A program made the translations under genes and the position numbers. From NCBI RefSeq assembly GCF_016107705.1, contig NZ_JAEHGC010000001.1, forward strand, positions 930,001-994,000: DNA of 64,000 bases, read 5' to 3'. Shown piece by piece: positions 17,812 through 29,700 of this stretch. The notes beneath the pieces are model-generated. The model had not been told where the DNA came from, did no database searches, and saw nothing but the letters and a program-made list of their open reading frames with translations. How positions within the stretch are numbered: the first letter of the stretch is position 1; every line of letters starts with the position of its first letter. The DNA is from Neobacillus cucumis (GTDB lineage: Bacteria > Bacillota > Bacilli > Bacillales_B > DSM-18226).

Positions 17812-17843
17812 GACAAAGTGGTTAAAAAAACGCTTTGTCCACT
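17812..17843 (-). terminator. Probable terminator of yttB
   Basis: TGGACAAAG-cgtttttttaacca-CTTTGTCCA followed by TTTTTA on the minus strand, just 3' of the MFS gene. Confidence 0.55.
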
Positions 17844-17859
17844 CCATACGGACAAATCC

Positions 17860-19041
17860 TTAGATTTGTCCACGAACGGTGCCTGTCACCGTTGCGCGGT
17901 CATAGATTAGGGTTGTGACGATTGCCACCAAAAATAGCGCGATTAATACGGTAAATAATGTGGACATGCTGTATAAATCGACGATTATTCCGCCTAATAG
18001 CGGACCAAGCATTCTGCCGCCGGTGGCAGTGCTATTGACAATTCCTTGGTAAAATCCTTCACGGCCCTTAGGTGATAAGGCAAAAGCCACTGTTGGGACC
18101 GCCGGCCAAATAAACATTTCACCGATGGTTAAAATAATCATCCCCATAAGAAACCCAAAAAAAGCATTGGAATTACCAGCTACGACAAAGGAAATAATAA
18201 AAATGATGATTCCGGTCACCATCTGTACCTTTAACGAAGTAACCCAGCGTTTTAAAACACTGTTTAAAAGTGGCTGGCCAAGAACGATTAGCGCACCATT
18301 TATCGTCCATAATAAACTATATTGTGATAGGGAAATATGGATTTCCTGCGTATATGAAGCAATCGTCGTTGTCCATTGAACATAGGCTACCCAGCATAGC
18401 AAGTAACCAGAACATAGGATAAGTAATGATTTTAAATTCCTTTTGTTTTTTACTTGGATATGCTCATCTTGCTTTTTCTTTTGTTTTATCGAACTCACAT
18501 TAATATTCCTATAGCCAAAAACTGCAATGAAGAAAAATATGATATACATAACAGCATTTGCTAGAAAAATTAATTGCATAGAATAATCAGCAACAATTCC
18601 GCAAAGTGCAGCCCCGACTGCTACACCCAGGTTTTGGGCAACATACACAGCATTAAAAGCTTTTCGACCACCCTCAATCCATACGGAACCTGCCATAGCG
18701 TACATGGAAGGAAAAATAATGCCTGTTCCAAGTCCAATGATGGTTAAAAAGATCACATATTCTGGCCAGCCATGCCAAATCGAAAGTCCAATGATAGCAA
18801 ACACTGAAACCCCAATACCTGCTAAAATTGATTTATAACCCCCATACTTATCAAAAAAACTACCGCCAATTAGGTTACCAATGACACTTGCACCAGAGTT
18901 TAACATGAGAACAACTCCTGCCATCGATAAACTTTTTCCTAAATGATCATGAATATAGATTGTATTTAAAGGCCATAAAAAAGAAGAGCCAGTTGAATTC
19001 ACTGCCATCCCGATAATTAACAGCCATAATGCACGCGGCAT
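17860..19041 (-). CDS. yttB: MFS transporter YttB
   Basis: Major facilitator superfamily protein of 393 aa with 12 predicted helices in two halves, joined by a basic loop around residues 190-205 (SSIKQKKKQDEHIQVKNKRN). The MFS motif A equivalent is GGSFFDKYGGYKS after helix 2. It belongs to the drug/sugar-efflux-like group; substrate unknown. Located upstream of leuS on the same strand, as in B. subtilis. Confidence 0.85.
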   Translation of the reverse strand: MPRALWLLIIGMAVNSTGSSFLWPLNTIYIHDHLGKSLSMAGVVLMLNSGASVIGNLIGGSFFDKYGGYKSILAGIGVSVFAIIGLSIWHGWPEYVIFLTIIGLGTGIIFPSMYAMAGSVWIEGGRKAFNAVYVAQNLGVAVGAALCGIVADYSMQLIFLANAVMYIIFFFIAVFGYRNINVSSIKQKKKQDEHIQVKNKRNLKSLLILCSGYLLCWVAYVQWTTTIASYTQEIHISLSQYSLLWTINGALIVLGQPLLNSVLKRWVTSLKVQMVTGIIIFIISFVVAGNSNAFFGFLMGMIILTIGEMFIWPAVPTVAFALSPKGREGFYQGIVNSTATGGRMLGPLLGGIIVDLYSMSTLFTVLIALFLVAIVTTLIYDRATVTGTVRGQI

Positions 19042-19152
19042 GAAAATTCCCCTTTACATATAAATATTTCGAAACCCTACATAAGTGTAGTGTACTTTTA
19101 CTTAACGCGCAATCCTTTTTCATTGCCTTATTTCGACTGAAAAATCACATAT

Positions 19153-19182
19153 AAAAAACCCCCAACAATTTGTTGAGGGTGA
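19153..19182 (-). terminator. Terminator of the 19191 small gene
   Basis: ACCCTCAACAA-att-TTGTTGGGGGT followed by TTTTTTA on the minus strand. Confidence 0.85.
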
Positions 19183-19190
19183 ACAATTAA

Positions 19191-19373
19191 TTAAGAAGAC
19201 TGTTCCTTTTCTTGATGAAATTTCGATTTTACCGGTTGCCCGCCTGTCTCTTCATATTTCTTTTTTGCCTGTTTCACTAAATCAACATCCTGACCTAACT
19301 CCAAATCGTTATTATTGATGCCATTCCTTGTTTTTTGTTCTGGATTTTGCTGTTTCGACCGTTTTTTCACCAA
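19191..19373 (-). CDS. Small hydrophilic protein, 60 aa
   Basis: Unidentified. Very hydrophilic and low in aromatic residues: KKRSKQQNPEQKTRNGINNN, then ELGQDVDLVKQAKKKYEETG. This composition is like small acid-soluble or other sporulation-linked proteins, but I do not recognise a family. Starts at GTG 19373 with GAGGAGG about 9 nt upstream, and has its own terminator. It follows ytzC by 17 nt, so the two probably form one transcript. Confidence 0.65.
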   Translation of the reverse strand: MVKKRSKQQNPEQKTRNGINNNDLELGQDVDLVKQAKKKYEETGGQPVKSKFHQEKEQSS

Positions 19374-19390
19374 AGTTTCCTCCTCAATGG

Positions 19391-19678
19391 TTACTCAAGA
19401 ATTTGTGTATTTTGATAAGGCCCCTGTAAAATCATTGTATTTTGAATCTGTTGCAGCTGTAGTCTCATTCTGTGCAGCTGCTCCCTTTGTTGTCCATTTG
19501 CAAATTGTGCCATTTTACAAACATCCTGATAGGTTTGTTCAAGTCCTTGTAAGGCATTCGTATAATCATCGTTATTATAATGTTGTTGAAGGCTGCCTTC
19601 CCGATATTGATCCTGGGCAAATCGAATAGCATCCTCACATTGCTGAATTAAATGACTCATTGAATCACGAGTAGCCAT
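19391..19678 (-). CDS. ytzC: DUF2524 protein YtzC
   Basis: 95-aa helical protein with MATRDSMSHLIQQCEDAIRFAQDQ and the conserved end QREQLHRMRLQLQQIQNTMI, matching B. subtilis YtzC (DUF2524). Probably a coiled-coil; role unknown. AAGGGGTTCTAAG precedes the ATG. Divergent from ytqA, as in B. subtilis. Confidence 0.85.
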   Translation of the reverse strand: MATRDSMSHLIQQCEDAIRFAQDQYREGSLQQHYNNDDYTNALQGLEQTYQDVCKMAQFANGQQREQLHRMRLQLQQIQNTMILQGPYQNTQILE

Positions 19679-19853
19679 CTTAGAACCCCTTTCCTATTGC
19701 TATGAACACTGAAGCGCACCGCTTCAATCCTTATTTTGTTCTTGATTTCTTTTCCTATAACAGCAAATAAAATCCATTTGGATAAGCCCATACTTCATGA
19801 TAAAATTTACTTTATGTGCTTCTTTATAAATTCTTTTATTAGGAGGTTTTCGA

Positions 19854-21382
<1,529 letters not shown>

Positions 21383-21412
21383 AAACCAGGCTTGAAAAGG
21401 CCTGGTTTTACT
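21383..21412 (+). terminator. Terminator of ytqAB
   Basis: AAACCAGGC-ttgaaaag-GCCTGGTTT followed by TACTTT; it may also work for convergent ytpB. Confidence 0.75.
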
Positions 21413-22502
21413 TTATCAATCTTGTAGCAAATGATGGCACCCATTTTTGGAAAGAACGATAAGCTAGTCCATTAATAAAAAAGAAGTAGCTAATGATTCC
21501 GCCGATTTTTATGATTTCCTTTGCTAATTTCCGAACATTCTTTTGTTTTCTTACTTTACCATCTGATAAATAAATCCCTAACAAACCACGATTAATCAAC
21601 TGGTGGAATTTCTTGTGAGGAAGATATTCTGTATGACGGTCTGCTTCTAAAACAAAGTGTTTCAACCTTTTAAAGAGCTTTTCCTGATTTTCATAATAGA
21701 AACAAAAATTCAAATCTCCGCCCTCAATGTCTTCCTCTTGATCAATAAAATAATCTAATAAAATATGCAGGCCTTGTATATAAGGAAAATAACCTTTACG
21801 GATATTTTCCGCATCCTTCTCCTGGAAATCCTCCCGCATTGCATAGGAAATAAGGCAAAATATCCCAAGTGTAGAACCAGAGCAGGCAGAAAACTCGTAC
21901 CATTCCATGTCTGGAAGTTGATTTTTATAAAGATTAAACCAATTTTCCAACCTAGGTACCCTCTCTTCTTTTACCACATGCTTGTGAATTTGCAGATCAC
22001 AATAATAGCGGCAAAGCTCTAGAAGGTATTTCTTGATTAAGTCATAATTTCCCATTTCGTTTAATACCGAACGACATGTTGCTGCCAAATCATTTAAATA
22101 ATCATCATCGTCCTGGTCTTCACGAAGGCGATAATAATTTTTCCTAGTTGCTTCTATTGATAGTGCATCAGCCATGGATTCGTGAAGGGCGGCAAAATCG
22201 TTCGGGTCAAGAGATGTACTTCGATCACAAAGATTGTCCAAATAATCGCTGATGGTTTGATAAGCTACAATAAACTTCACGGCTTTTTTATAATGCTGAT
22301 TGGCAGTTAGTGCCAGAATAGCACCGCCTTCACAGTGAAACGTTTTATGCTCTATACTGGCAAGTGCCTGGTTTCGTAGCTCTGAATTTGGAATATTTTC
22401 TGCGCGTTTTTTCCAATAACCTAATTCTTGGTGAACAGCCGGAATGATTTTACGGTATACGTTTGACATTAGATTAATTGGCATCATCGAAAAACTCATC
22501 AT
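21408..22502 (-). CDS. ytpB: Tetraprenyl-beta-curcumene synthase YtpB (DUF2600)
   Basis: 364-aa class I-like terpene cyclase family without classic DDxxD; B. subtilis YtpB makes the C35 terpene tetraprenyl-beta-curcumene from heptaprenyl diphosphate. Family marks include ALASIEHKTFHCEGGAILAL, TISDYLDNLCDRSTSLD and a DLNFCFYYEN segment. A hydrophobic region occurs near the C-terminus (about 330-350). Starts after GAGGTGGA at 22502 or the adjacent ATG 22499. It follows ytpA by 12 nt in one operon, as in B. subtilis. Confidence 0.88.
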   Translation of the reverse strand: MMSFSMMPINLMSNVYRKIIPAVHQELGYWKKRAENIPNSELRNQALASIEHKTFHCEGGAILALTANQHYKKAVKFIVAYQTISDYLDNLCDRSTSLDPNDFAALHESMADALSIEATRKNYYRLREDQDDDDYLNDLAATCRSVLNEMGNYDLIKKYLLELCRYYCDLQIHKHVVKEERVPRLENWFNLYKNQLPDMEWYEFSACSGSTLGIFCLISYAMREDFQEKDAENIRKGYFPYIQGLHILLDYFIDQEEDIEGGDLNFCFYYENQEKLFKRLKHFVLEADRHTEYLPHKKFHQLINRGLLGIYLSDGKVRKQKNVRKLAKEIIKIGGIISYFFFINGLAYRSFQKWVPSFATRLIK

Positions 22503-22514
22503 TCCACCTCTTTT

Positions 22515-23318
22515 TTATACAATGTATCCAATTGCTTTCAACTGACTGGTAACAAAGTCTTTTGTGTATTCAAAAACCTCTTCGCGCTCAGGTTCGTTAA
22601 AAATCTCATGGTACAATTTCGGCCATTCCTTAAATCTCTTTTCTGAAAATGGAGCATGGTTAAACCAATCTTTTACCTCTTTTTTATTAACAATTTTATC
22701 ATCCCCACCCTGCATTACAAGGATAGGTACATCATGCGTTTTCTCTAAATTCAAAAAAGCAAGTTTCATCGCTGTCGTTAATTCACGATACCACCGGACA
22801 GAAACCTTTGTCACATATAGAGTATCATTTACATCGGCATCCCTAACATCCAGATTCCTTGTCGCCATTTCCACCGTTAAACCGGAATTGATTCGAAAGG
22901 AAGGGAAAACAAGATTCAAACCATACGAGAGAAACTCTAAAAACTTGGATGGCTTTTGGACAAGACCAAGGCAAGGTGAAGAAAGAATCACACCAGCTAA
23001 ATTCATTCTCTCCTCCTGCATGAGCCGAATCGAAATTAAACCGCCCATGCTGTGACCAAGTAAAAACACAGGCAGATTGTAGCGATAGGCAGCCTGGACC
23101 CAGTCCTTCACTTCTAGTATGTATTCATCAAAGGAATCAATGTGGCCCCTGCTGGTTCTAGTGGTCATGCCTTGACCGGGAAGATCGGCCATGATGACAT
23201 GAAAGCCTGATGTTCTCCACATTTCAATCAGCCAACCATAGCGGCGATGATGTTCCATTGCCCCATGAACCATCACAATAATCGCCTTAGCCTCCCCTTC
23301 TGCTTCCCACTTCCACAT
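22515..23318 (-). CDS. ytpA: Alpha/beta hydrolase YtpA (lysophospholipase-like)
   Basis: Hydrolase of 267 aa. Nucleophile S90 in GHSMGG, acid in VMQGGDDKIV and His in KLYHEIFNEP complete the triad; the oxyanion region is MVHGAMEHHRRYG. In B. subtilis YtpA is linked to bacilysocin (a lysophosphatidylglycerol antibiotic) production; whether the product is made here is inference. GGAGGAAGG precedes the ATG. First gene of ytpA-ytpB. Confidence 0.87.
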   Translation of the reverse strand: MWKWEAEGEAKAIIVMVHGAMEHHRRYGWLIEMWRTSGFHVIMADLPGQGMTTRTSRGHIDSFDEYILEVKDWVQAAYRYNLPVFLLGHSMGGLISIRLMQEERMNLAGVILSSPCLGLVQKPSKFLEFLSYGLNLVFPSFRINSGLTVEMATRNLDVRDADVNDTLYVTKVSVRWYRELTTAMKLAFLNLEKTHDVPILVMQGGDDKIVNKKEVKDWFNHAPFSEKRFKEWPKLYHEIFNEPEREEVFEYTKDFVTSQLKAIGYIV

Positions 23319-23520
23319 TTTCCTTCCTCCTTAGAAACCGCAAGCGCTGCACGCTAGAACGAAACAATAGCCAAAATATTAGAACCCTAGTCATAATTAT
23401 TATATTATTTTAACATAAGTTACAAAAATGACATGCATTTAATGAGAGGCGTTCAAATACTTTTTATTTCTTCCTCATTTTCGGTAAAATAAAACCATCA
23501 CCTAGAAAGGGGAAAAATGA

Positions 23521-24039
23521 ATGATTTATCCTTTTAAAAATAAATACCCGCAAATTGCTGATTCAGCATTCATTGCTGACTATGTCACCATCACCGGTGA
23601 TGTTACCATCGGGGAAGAATCGGGAGTGTGGTTTAACACATCCATTCGCGGGGACGTAGCACCTACCATTATTGGTAATAAGGTAAACATTCAGGACAAT
23701 TCCGTCCTGCACCAGAGTCCAAATAATCCGCTCATTTTAGAAGATGAAGTAACCGTTGGTCATCAGGTCGTTTTACATAGTTGCATTATTCGAAAAAAGG
23801 CCTTAATCGGAATGGGTTCAATTATTTTAGATCAGGCTGAAATTGGGGAGGGTGCATTTATTGGTGCTGGCAGTCTTGTCCCGCAAGGTAAAAAAATCCC
23901 GCCAAATACATTAGCATTTGGCAGACCGGCAAAGGTCATTCGCGAACTAAATGCTGAAGATATTAAAGACATGGAAAGAATCATTCGGGAATACGCAGAA
24001 AAGGCTCAGTATTATAAATCACTGCAAACAAAAAACTAA
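23521..24039 (+). CDS. ytoA: Gamma-carbonic-anhydrase-like hexapeptide protein YtoA
   Basis: Left-handed beta-helix protein of 172 aa made of hexapeptide repeats (for example VTITGDVTIGEESGVWF), a likely trimer. Three metal-binding histidines are conserved at H64 (VLHQSP), H81 (VGHQVVLH) and H86, as in gamma-class carbonic anhydrases. Activity of Bacillus YtoA is unproven. AAAGGGGAAAA before the ATG. Convergent with asnB through a shared terminator. Confidence 0.88.
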   Translation: MIYPFKNKYPQIADSAFIADYVTITGDVTIGEESGVWFNTSIRGDVAPTIIGNKVNIQDNSVLHQSPNNPLILEDEVTVGHQVVLHSCIIRKKALIGMGSIILDQAEIGEGAFIGAGSLVPQGKKIPPNTLAFGRPAKVIRELNAEDIKDMERIIREYAEKAQYYKSLQTKN

Positions 24040-24067
24040 GGGAGGATGGTATGTCCCTTAGTTTTTT
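24031..24067. terminator. Bidirectional terminator ytoA/asnB
   Basis: AAAAACTAAGGGA-ggatggtatg-TCCCTTAGTTTTTT: long stem with A and T tracts, extending into the asnB 3' end. Confidence 0.85.
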
Positions 24068-25956
24068 AATACTTCCGGCTCTCTTGTAAACTCCCGTTGA
24101 AATGAGTACTTTTCTTCAATATAAACCTGATGCCAAATCATGAACATAAGCACGGTCCAAATTTTCCGGCTATAATCACCTTTACCCTGACAATGCTCAT
24201 CTAATAACTTCAATAAATAGCTTTTATTGATTAAATGATCGGTCCCGCTTTCACGGATAGTAGATTTCGCCCATTCATTCATTTCATCCTTCAGCCAATG
24301 GCGAATCGGCACAGGAAACCCCAGCTTTTTTCGATCTAACACATGATCCGGTACAATACCCTCTACTGCTTTTCTTAAAATATACTTTGTCGTTCCATTT
24401 GATGTTTTTAGACTATCAGGTATTTTGGAAGCAACTGCAAAAACCGACTTGTCTAAAAAGGGAACACGCAACTCTAAGGAATGGGCCATCGTCATTTTAT
24501 CGGCCTTCAATAAAATATCTCCCCGCAGCCATGTATGAATATCAATAAACTGCATGCGGTTAACAGGGGCATACCCAAATGATTCTTGATAAAAAGGTTT
24601 AGTAATCTCCGTATAATTCAAACCTTCTTGATAAACATTCAGCAACTCCCGCTTCTGTTCTTCCGTAAACATTTTGGCATTCCCAATATAGCGTTCCTCC
24701 ATTGGTGTGACCCCGCGTTCAATAAAGCTTTTCCCTTTTGTACCTTCCGGCATAACGGAGGCCATCCATTTTAAGAATAATTTCACCACTCTTGGAACTT
24801 TATTAAAAACCTCCAGTGATTGCGGTTCTCGGTATATATTATATCCACCAAAAAGCTCATCCGCTCCTTCACCGGAGAGAACCACCGTCACATGCTTGCG
24901 CGCTTCACGAGCAACGAAATACAGAGGAACGCAGGCCGGGTCGGCAAGAGGGTCGTCCATATGCCACATAATTTTGGGGAGTTCAGCCATGTATTCCTCA
25001 GGTGGAATCACATAACTAATATTTTCAACCCCAAGTTTATCTGCCGTTTCCTTGGCAACATCAATTTCACTGAATCCATTTCGTTCAAACCCAACTGAAA
25101 ACGTCTTAATTGCCGGGTGAAATTCCCTTGCTAATGAGACAATAATAGACGAATCAATCCCTCCTGATAGAAAGGAACCGACTGGAACATCACTGCGCAT
25201 ATGAATTTTTACCGATTCAGTTAGTACATCCTTAATTTCTTTTATCAGATCCGACTCCGATCGGGTAATAGGATAAAACTTCGCTTTCCAGTACCTTTTT
25301 ATTTCCATCTGATTTCCAATTCTTTTTGTGAAAAAATGTCCAGGCTCTAATTTTTTAATTCCTTCCGATAAGGTTTCCGGTTCTGGGACAAATTGATAGG
25401 TAAAATAGTGCTGCAAGGCATTATAGTTCAGAACCTCATTTTTACATGCAAGCAAAATACTCTTTTTCTCGGAAGCAAAGAAGGTTCTTCCATTCTCTTC
25501 AAAATAGAAAAATGGCTTAATGCCAAAGGGATCCCGTGCCCCAAAAATCCGCTGTTCCTGTTTGTCCCAAATAATAAAGGCAAACATACCACGAAGTTTT
25601 TCAACAGCTTGCTCTTTTAAATGACTGTAAAGAGCGACAATGACCTCCGTGTCAGAACTTGTGGCAAATTCCATTCCTTCCAATAAAAGCTCTTCACGTA
25701 ATTCAACATAGTTATATACTTCACCATTAAAAATAATCCAATAACGCTCATTTTCAAATGTTAATGGCTGGTGCCCACTCTCAATATCAATGATACTTAA
25801 GCGGCGAAACCCAAATTGAACATATTCATCATGATAAAACCCATCATCGTCAGGTCCACGATGGGTAATGATATCATTCATCGTTTTAAATTGCTGTTTT
25901 TGTTCATCCCGATAAACCTTTGGATGATCATGGACACAGCCAATAAATCCGCACAT
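24058..25956 (-). CDS. asnB: Asparagine synthase (glutamine-hydrolysing)
   Basis: Makes asparagine from aspartate, glutamine and ATP. The N-terminal Ntn glutaminase starts with Cys2 (MCGFIGC) and has FNGEVYNYVELREEL. The synthase domain carries the PP-loop SGGIDSSII and SGEGADELFGGY. Full length at 632 aa. Position between ytoA and metK equals the B. subtilis asnB locus. Confidence 0.96.
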   Translation of the reverse strand: MCGFIGCVHDHPKVYRDEQKQQFKTMNDIITHRGPDDDGFYHDEYVQFGFRRLSIIDIESGHQPLTFENERYWIIFNGEVYNYVELREELLLEGMEFATSSDTEVIVALYSHLKEQAVEKLRGMFAFIIWDKQEQRIFGARDPFGIKPFFYFEENGRTFFASEKKSILLACKNEVLNYNALQHYFTYQFVPEPETLSEGIKKLEPGHFFTKRIGNQMEIKRYWKAKFYPITRSESDLIKEIKDVLTESVKIHMRSDVPVGSFLSGGIDSSIIVSLAREFHPAIKTFSVGFERNGFSEIDVAKETADKLGVENISYVIPPEEYMAELPKIMWHMDDPLADPACVPLYFVAREARKHVTVVLSGEGADELFGGYNIYREPQSLEVFNKVPRVVKLFLKWMASVMPEGTKGKSFIERGVTPMEERYIGNAKMFTEEQKRELLNVYQEGLNYTEITKPFYQESFGYAPVNRMQFIDIHTWLRGDILLKADKMTMAHSLELRVPFLDKSVFAVASKIPDSLKTSNGTTKYILRKAVEGIVPDHVLDRKKLGFPVPIRHWLKDEMNEWAKSTIRESGTDHLINKSYLLKLLDEHCQGKGDYSRKIWTVLMFMIWHQVYIEEKYSFQREFTREPEVLKN

Positions 25957-26058
25957 CGTATCTCACCTGCTTCAATTAAAAAATAGATATTATCCAGTTT
26001 TCACCTGTTTAGGGTGACTTAAACATCCTATTCTTCTAACCGTTTATGTATGTGACGA

Positions 26059-26094
26059 AAAAAAAAGAGAGTTACACTGTTATGTAACTCTCTT
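26059..26094 (-). terminator. Terminator of metK
   Basis: AAGAGAGTTACATA-acag-TGTAACTCTCTT followed by TTTTTTT on the minus strand. Confidence 0.88.
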
Positions 26095-26105
26095 ACTGGA
26101 AATGC

Positions 26106-27305
26106 TTATTGATTTGCTTGTTCGCGAAGGGCGTCAGCTTTGTCTGTGCGCTCCCAAGGAAGATCAACATCTGTACGTCCGAAATGTCCGTAAGCTGCTG
26201 TTTGTTTGTAAATTGGGCGGCGAAGGTCAAGCATATTGATAATGCCTGCAGGGCGAAGGTCAAAGTTTTTACTTACTAATTCAACCAAAATCTCTTCGTT
26301 TACCTTACCTGTACCAAATGTATCTACGGAAATGGACACAGGTCTTGCTACACCAATAGCATAAGCAAGCTGTACTTCACATTTTTCAGCAAGTCCTGCA
26401 GCAACAATATTTTTTGCTACATAACGTGCTGCATAGGCAGCAGAACGGTCAACCTTTGTAGGATCCTTACCGGAGAAAGCACCACCGCCATGACGAGCAT
26501 AGCCACCGTAAGTATCAACAATAATTTTACGACCAGTTAGACCTGCATCTCCTTGAGGTCCGCCAATAACGAAACGGCCAGTAGGGTTAATGAAATATTT
26601 AGTATTTTCATCAATTAGTTCTTTTGGTACAACCGGATTAATTACATATTCCTTTAAATTACGCTGAATTTGCTCAAGAGCAATTTCAGGATGATGCTGA
26701 GTTGAAATAACAATCGTATCAATCCGAACTGGTTTATCATTTTCATCATATTCAACCGTTACTTGAGTTTTTCCATCTGGACGTAGGTATGGAAGAATCT
26801 CCTCTTTACGAACTTCAGTTAAACGGCGTGCTAGCTTATGAGCAAGTGAAATTGGTAGCGGCATAAGTTCTTTTGTCTCATTACAAGCAAATCCAAACAT
26901 TAAGCCTTGGTCTCCTGCGCCAATTGCTTCAATTTGTTCATCAGACATTTGACCTTCACGGGCTTCAAGCGCCTGATCAACCCCCATTGCAATGTCAGGT
27001 GATTGTTCATCAATTGAGGTTAATACCGCACAGGTTTCGGAGTCGAAGCCATATTTTGCACGGTTATAACCAATCCCTTTAATGGTTTCACGAACGATTT
27101 TTGGAATGTCCACATAAGTAGAAGTGGTGATTTCACCGGCAACAAGGACTAATCCTGTTGTAACTGAAGTTTCAGCTGCAACACGTGCATTAGCATCCTT
27201 TGCTAAAATGGCATCTAAAATGGAATCAGAAATTTGGTCACAGATTTTATCAGGATGACCTTCGGTTACTGATTCAGAAGTAAACAAACGGCGTTTTGTT
27301 GACAA
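26106..27305 (-). CDS. metK: S-adenosylmethionine synthetase
   Basis: Makes SAM from methionine and ATP; cytosolic homotetramer-forming enzyme of 399 aa. Family motifs [12 protein letters not shown] and [19 protein letters not shown] are intact, with N-terminal [14 protein letters not shown]. Preceded by AGGAGGAAT and, 190 nt upstream, by a SAM (S-box) riboswitch, so high SAM ends transcription before the gene. Confidence 0.98.
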   Translation of the reverse strand: MSTKRRLFTSESVTEGHPDKICDQISDSILDAILAKDANARVAAETSVTTGLVLVAGEITTSTYVDIPKIVRETIKGIGYNRAKYGFDSETCAVLTSIDEQSPDIAMGVDQALEAREGQMSDEQIEAIGAGDQGLMFGFACNETKELMPLPISLAHKLARRLTEVRKEEILPYLRPDGKTQVTVEYDENDKPVRIDTIVISTQHHPEIALEQIQRNLKEYVINPVVPKELIDENTKYFINPTGRFVIGGPQGDAGLTGRKIIVDTYGGYARHGGGAFSGKDPTKVDRSAAYAARYVAKNIVAAGLAEKCEVQLAYAIGVARPVSISVDTFGTGKVNEEILVELVSKNFDLRPAGIINMLDLRRPIYKQTAAYGHFGRTDVDLPWERTDKADALREQANQ

Positions 27306-27491
27306 TCTGAATTCCTCCTAAATTTATTATATGAGGTTATCTGTGCTGGCTTTTAAACCTTTTCCATTTAACCTCGGGCTGATACGGTACTCATTCCCTT
27401 AGTAGTATGAAATAAATACGGGCTTTTTATGAGAAAAACAAGCCCTTTGTACATTTTCAAGGGTAGAAATAAAAGATTACTGCACCAAAAC

Positions 27492-27711
27492 AAAAAACCT
27501 TTCCATTTGAGGAAAGGTCAAGAGCATACTGTTTCCGCGCCTTTCACTCTTATCGTTCAAGGTCTAGCCTTGCTTCAGGTTTAGCACCTTTGCTTAGAAA
27601 ATGACCAGTTTAAAAAGGAATATCCTTTCGTCGACTGCTTTCCTGAAAATAGCAGGTTGCTGGGTTTCATTGGGCCTGTCCCTCCACCAGCTCGGGATAA
27701 GAGAGTATCCG
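27492..27711 (-). promoter_or_regulatory. SAM-I (S-box) riboswitch of metK
   Basis: On the minus strand, CTCTTATCCCGAGCTGGTGG opens the P1/P2 region. GGGACAGGCCCAATGAAACC and CAGCAACC follow, the S-box core. Later come GGTGCTAAACC and the P1 closing strand GATAAGAGT. The expression platform is the terminator ACCTTTCC-tcaaat-GGAAAGGTTTTTTG at 27518-27492. High SAM should turn metK off. Confidence 0.95.
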
Positions 27712-27888
27712 TTCAATTTTAAATCTTAACCTACCATGTCGAAGAATGTCAATCAATTTTTTCAAAAATAAACCAACAATAATATCAGCGAAAAAATCAT
27801 TTTTTGTAAAAAATAATATTAATGAACATTTTGCCTAAATAAACGCATTAATTTATGAATAATGTATAAAATGTTAGATATTTTTCGA

Positions 27889-27923
27889 ATTAGTATAGAC
27901 TAATAAATTAAATGTGTTATACT
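27889..27923 (+). promoter_or_regulatory. pckA promoter with CcpN-like motif
   Basis: Extended -10 TGTTATACT (27915-27923) is embedded in TGTGTTATACT, which fits the published CcpN consensus TRTGHYATAYW at every position. A near-perfect palindrome ATTAGTATAGACTAAT (27889-27904) covers the -35 region, where no good hexamer is seen. CcpN represses pckA and gapB during glycolytic growth in B. subtilis. Confidence 0.6.
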
Positions 27924-27977
27924 TTTTATCAAGATGCAGTCCCTGCTAAAAAAACTAAAAAGGAAGGTCCCATCCAA

Positions 27978-29561
27978 ATGAATTCTCTTCATATCCCTAA
28001 TGAATTAAATCAATTATTAGATGAAAAAAATGTTCAAATCCAACTATCCGTTCCGCAATTAGTAGAGAAAGTATTAAGCCGTAATGAAGGAACTTTAACC
28101 TCATCAGGTGCTATCAGTGTAGCAACTGGCAAATATACTGGACGTTCTCCTCACGACAAATTTATTGTTGCTGAAGGATCTACAAAGGATAAAATTGATT
28201 GGGGAAACAATCAGCCTATTTCTGAAGAAGCATTCACAAACCTTTACAATAAAGTGCTTGATTATTTAAAAACAAAAGAAGAAATTTATGTTTTTAAAGG
28301 CTTCGCCGGGGCAGATAAAAAATCCCGCCTGCCAATCCAAGTGGTTAATGAGTATGCATGGCATAACCTATTTGCCCATCAATTATTTATTCGTCCAAAT
28401 GCAGAAGAGTTATTAACACACGAATCTGGCTTTAATGTCATTTCCGCACCAAATTTTAAAGCAAATCCGGCTGTTGATGGGACAAAATCCGAAACATTTA
28501 TTATTATTTCTTTTGAACGCCGCACTGTCTTAATCGGTGGTACAGAATATGCGGGAGAAATGAAAAAGTCCATTTTCTCTGTCATGAATTATTTACTTCC
28601 TGAAAACAATATCCTTTCCATGCACTGTTCTGCCAATGTCGGCCAAGAAGGTGATGTTGCTTTATTCTTCGGTCTTTCTGGAACAGGTAAAACAACATTA
28701 TCAGCAGATCCAAATCGCAAATTAATTGGTGATGATGAACATGGTTGGTCTTCTAATGGAGTTTTTAATATTGAAGGCGGTTGCTATGCTAAGACCATTA
28801 ATCTTACTCGTGAGAAAGAACCGCAAATCTTTGATGCCATTTGTTTCGGAACTGTGTTAGAAAATGTCATTACGAATCCTGAAACAAGAATTCCTGATTA
28901 TGATGATAACACATTAACAGAAAACACACGTGCAGCTTATCCAATTCAAGCGATTGATAACATTATTGAGCCAAGCATAGCTGGACATCCAAATACAATC
29001 GTCTTTTTAACGGCTGATGCATTCGGCGTACTGCCTCCAATCGCTAAATTAACAAAGGAACAAGCAATGTACCACTTCTTGAGCGGTTATACATCGAAGC
29101 TTGCCGGTACAGAACGTGGAATCACTTCACCACAGGCTACATTCTCAACTTGCTTTGGGGCGCCATTCCTGCCGCTGCCTGCAAAACGTTATGCAGAAAT
29201 GCTTGGAGAGAAAATCCTTGAACACGGTGCAAATGTTTTCCTTGTAAACACAGGCTGGACTGGTGGAGAATACGGTGTTGGCAACAGAATGAAGCTTTCC
29301 TATACAAGAGCAATGGTTCAGGCAGCTCTTGAAGGTGAATTAAATCATGTTGAAACTGTTCAGGATAAAATCTTTGGTCTGCATATCCCGCTTCACATTG
29401 CAGGAGTTCCAGACGAGGTGCTTCAGCCGAACAAAACATGGTCAGACGCACATGCATATGAACTGAAAGCAAAAGAATTAGCTGAACAATTCCGTCAAAA
29501 CTTCAAAAAGTTTTCATCTGCCGCAAGCGATATCGAAGAAAAAGGCGGACCAATCGCATAA
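27978..29561 (+). CDS. pckA: Phosphoenolpyruvate carboxykinase (ATP)
   Basis: Gluconeogenic enzyme converting oxaloacetate and ATP to PEP, CO2 and ADP. 527 aa from ATG 27978 ([14 protein letters not shown]), which has AGGAAGGT upstream. The frame is open 22 codons further but that part covers the promoter. Nucleotide loop [11 protein letters not shown], kinase-2 motif LIGDDEHGW and substrate motif [10 protein letters not shown] are present. Monocistronic, divergent from metK, with a terminator. Confidence 0.97.
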   Translation: MNSLHIPNELNQLLDEKNVQIQLSVPQLVEKVLSRNEGTLTSSGAISVATGKYTGRSPHDKFIVAEGSTKDKIDWGNNQPISEEAFTNLYNKVLDYLKTKEEIYVFKGFAGADKKSRLPIQVVNEYAWHNLFAHQLFIRPNAEELLTHESGFNVISAPNFKANPAVDGTKSETFIIISFERRTVLIGGTEYAGEMKKSIFSVMNYLLPENNILSMHCSANVGQEGDVALFFGLSGTGKTTLSADPNRKLIGDDEHGWSSNGVFNIEGGCYAKTINLTREKEPQIFDAICFGTVLENVITNPETRIPDYDDNTLTENTRAAYPIQAIDNIIEPSIAGHPNTIVFLTADAFGVLPPIAKLTKEQAMYHFLSGYTSKLAGTERGITSPQATFSTCFGAPFLPLPAKRYAEMLGEKILEHGANVFLVNTGWTGGEYGVGNRMKLSYTRAMVQAALEGELNHVETVQDKIFGLHIPLHIAGVPDEVLQPNKTWSDAHAYELKAKELAEQFRQNFKKFSSAASDIEEKGGPIA

Positions 29562-29564
29562 TAT

Positions 29565-29606
29565 GAAAAAAGAGATGCCACTCGTAATGAATGGCGTCTC
29601 TTTTCT
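29565..29606 (+). terminator. Terminator of pckA
   Basis: AAAAGAGATGCCA-ctcgtaatgaa-TGGCGTCTCTTTT with a following T-rich tract. Confidence 0.85.
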
Positions 29607-29664
29607 TTTCTGGATTAAGGTTTATCTGCGGTAACCGCACTTTTATCTGCGAACCGATTTTTTA

Positions 29665-29700
29665 TAAAAGAAAAAGCAGGAGTGCTAAGGCCCCCTGCTC
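29665..29700 (-). terminator. Terminator of ytmB
   Basis: GAGCAGG-gggccttagcact-CCTGCTTTTTCTTTT on the minus strand, overlapping the ytmB stop. Confidence 0.75.
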
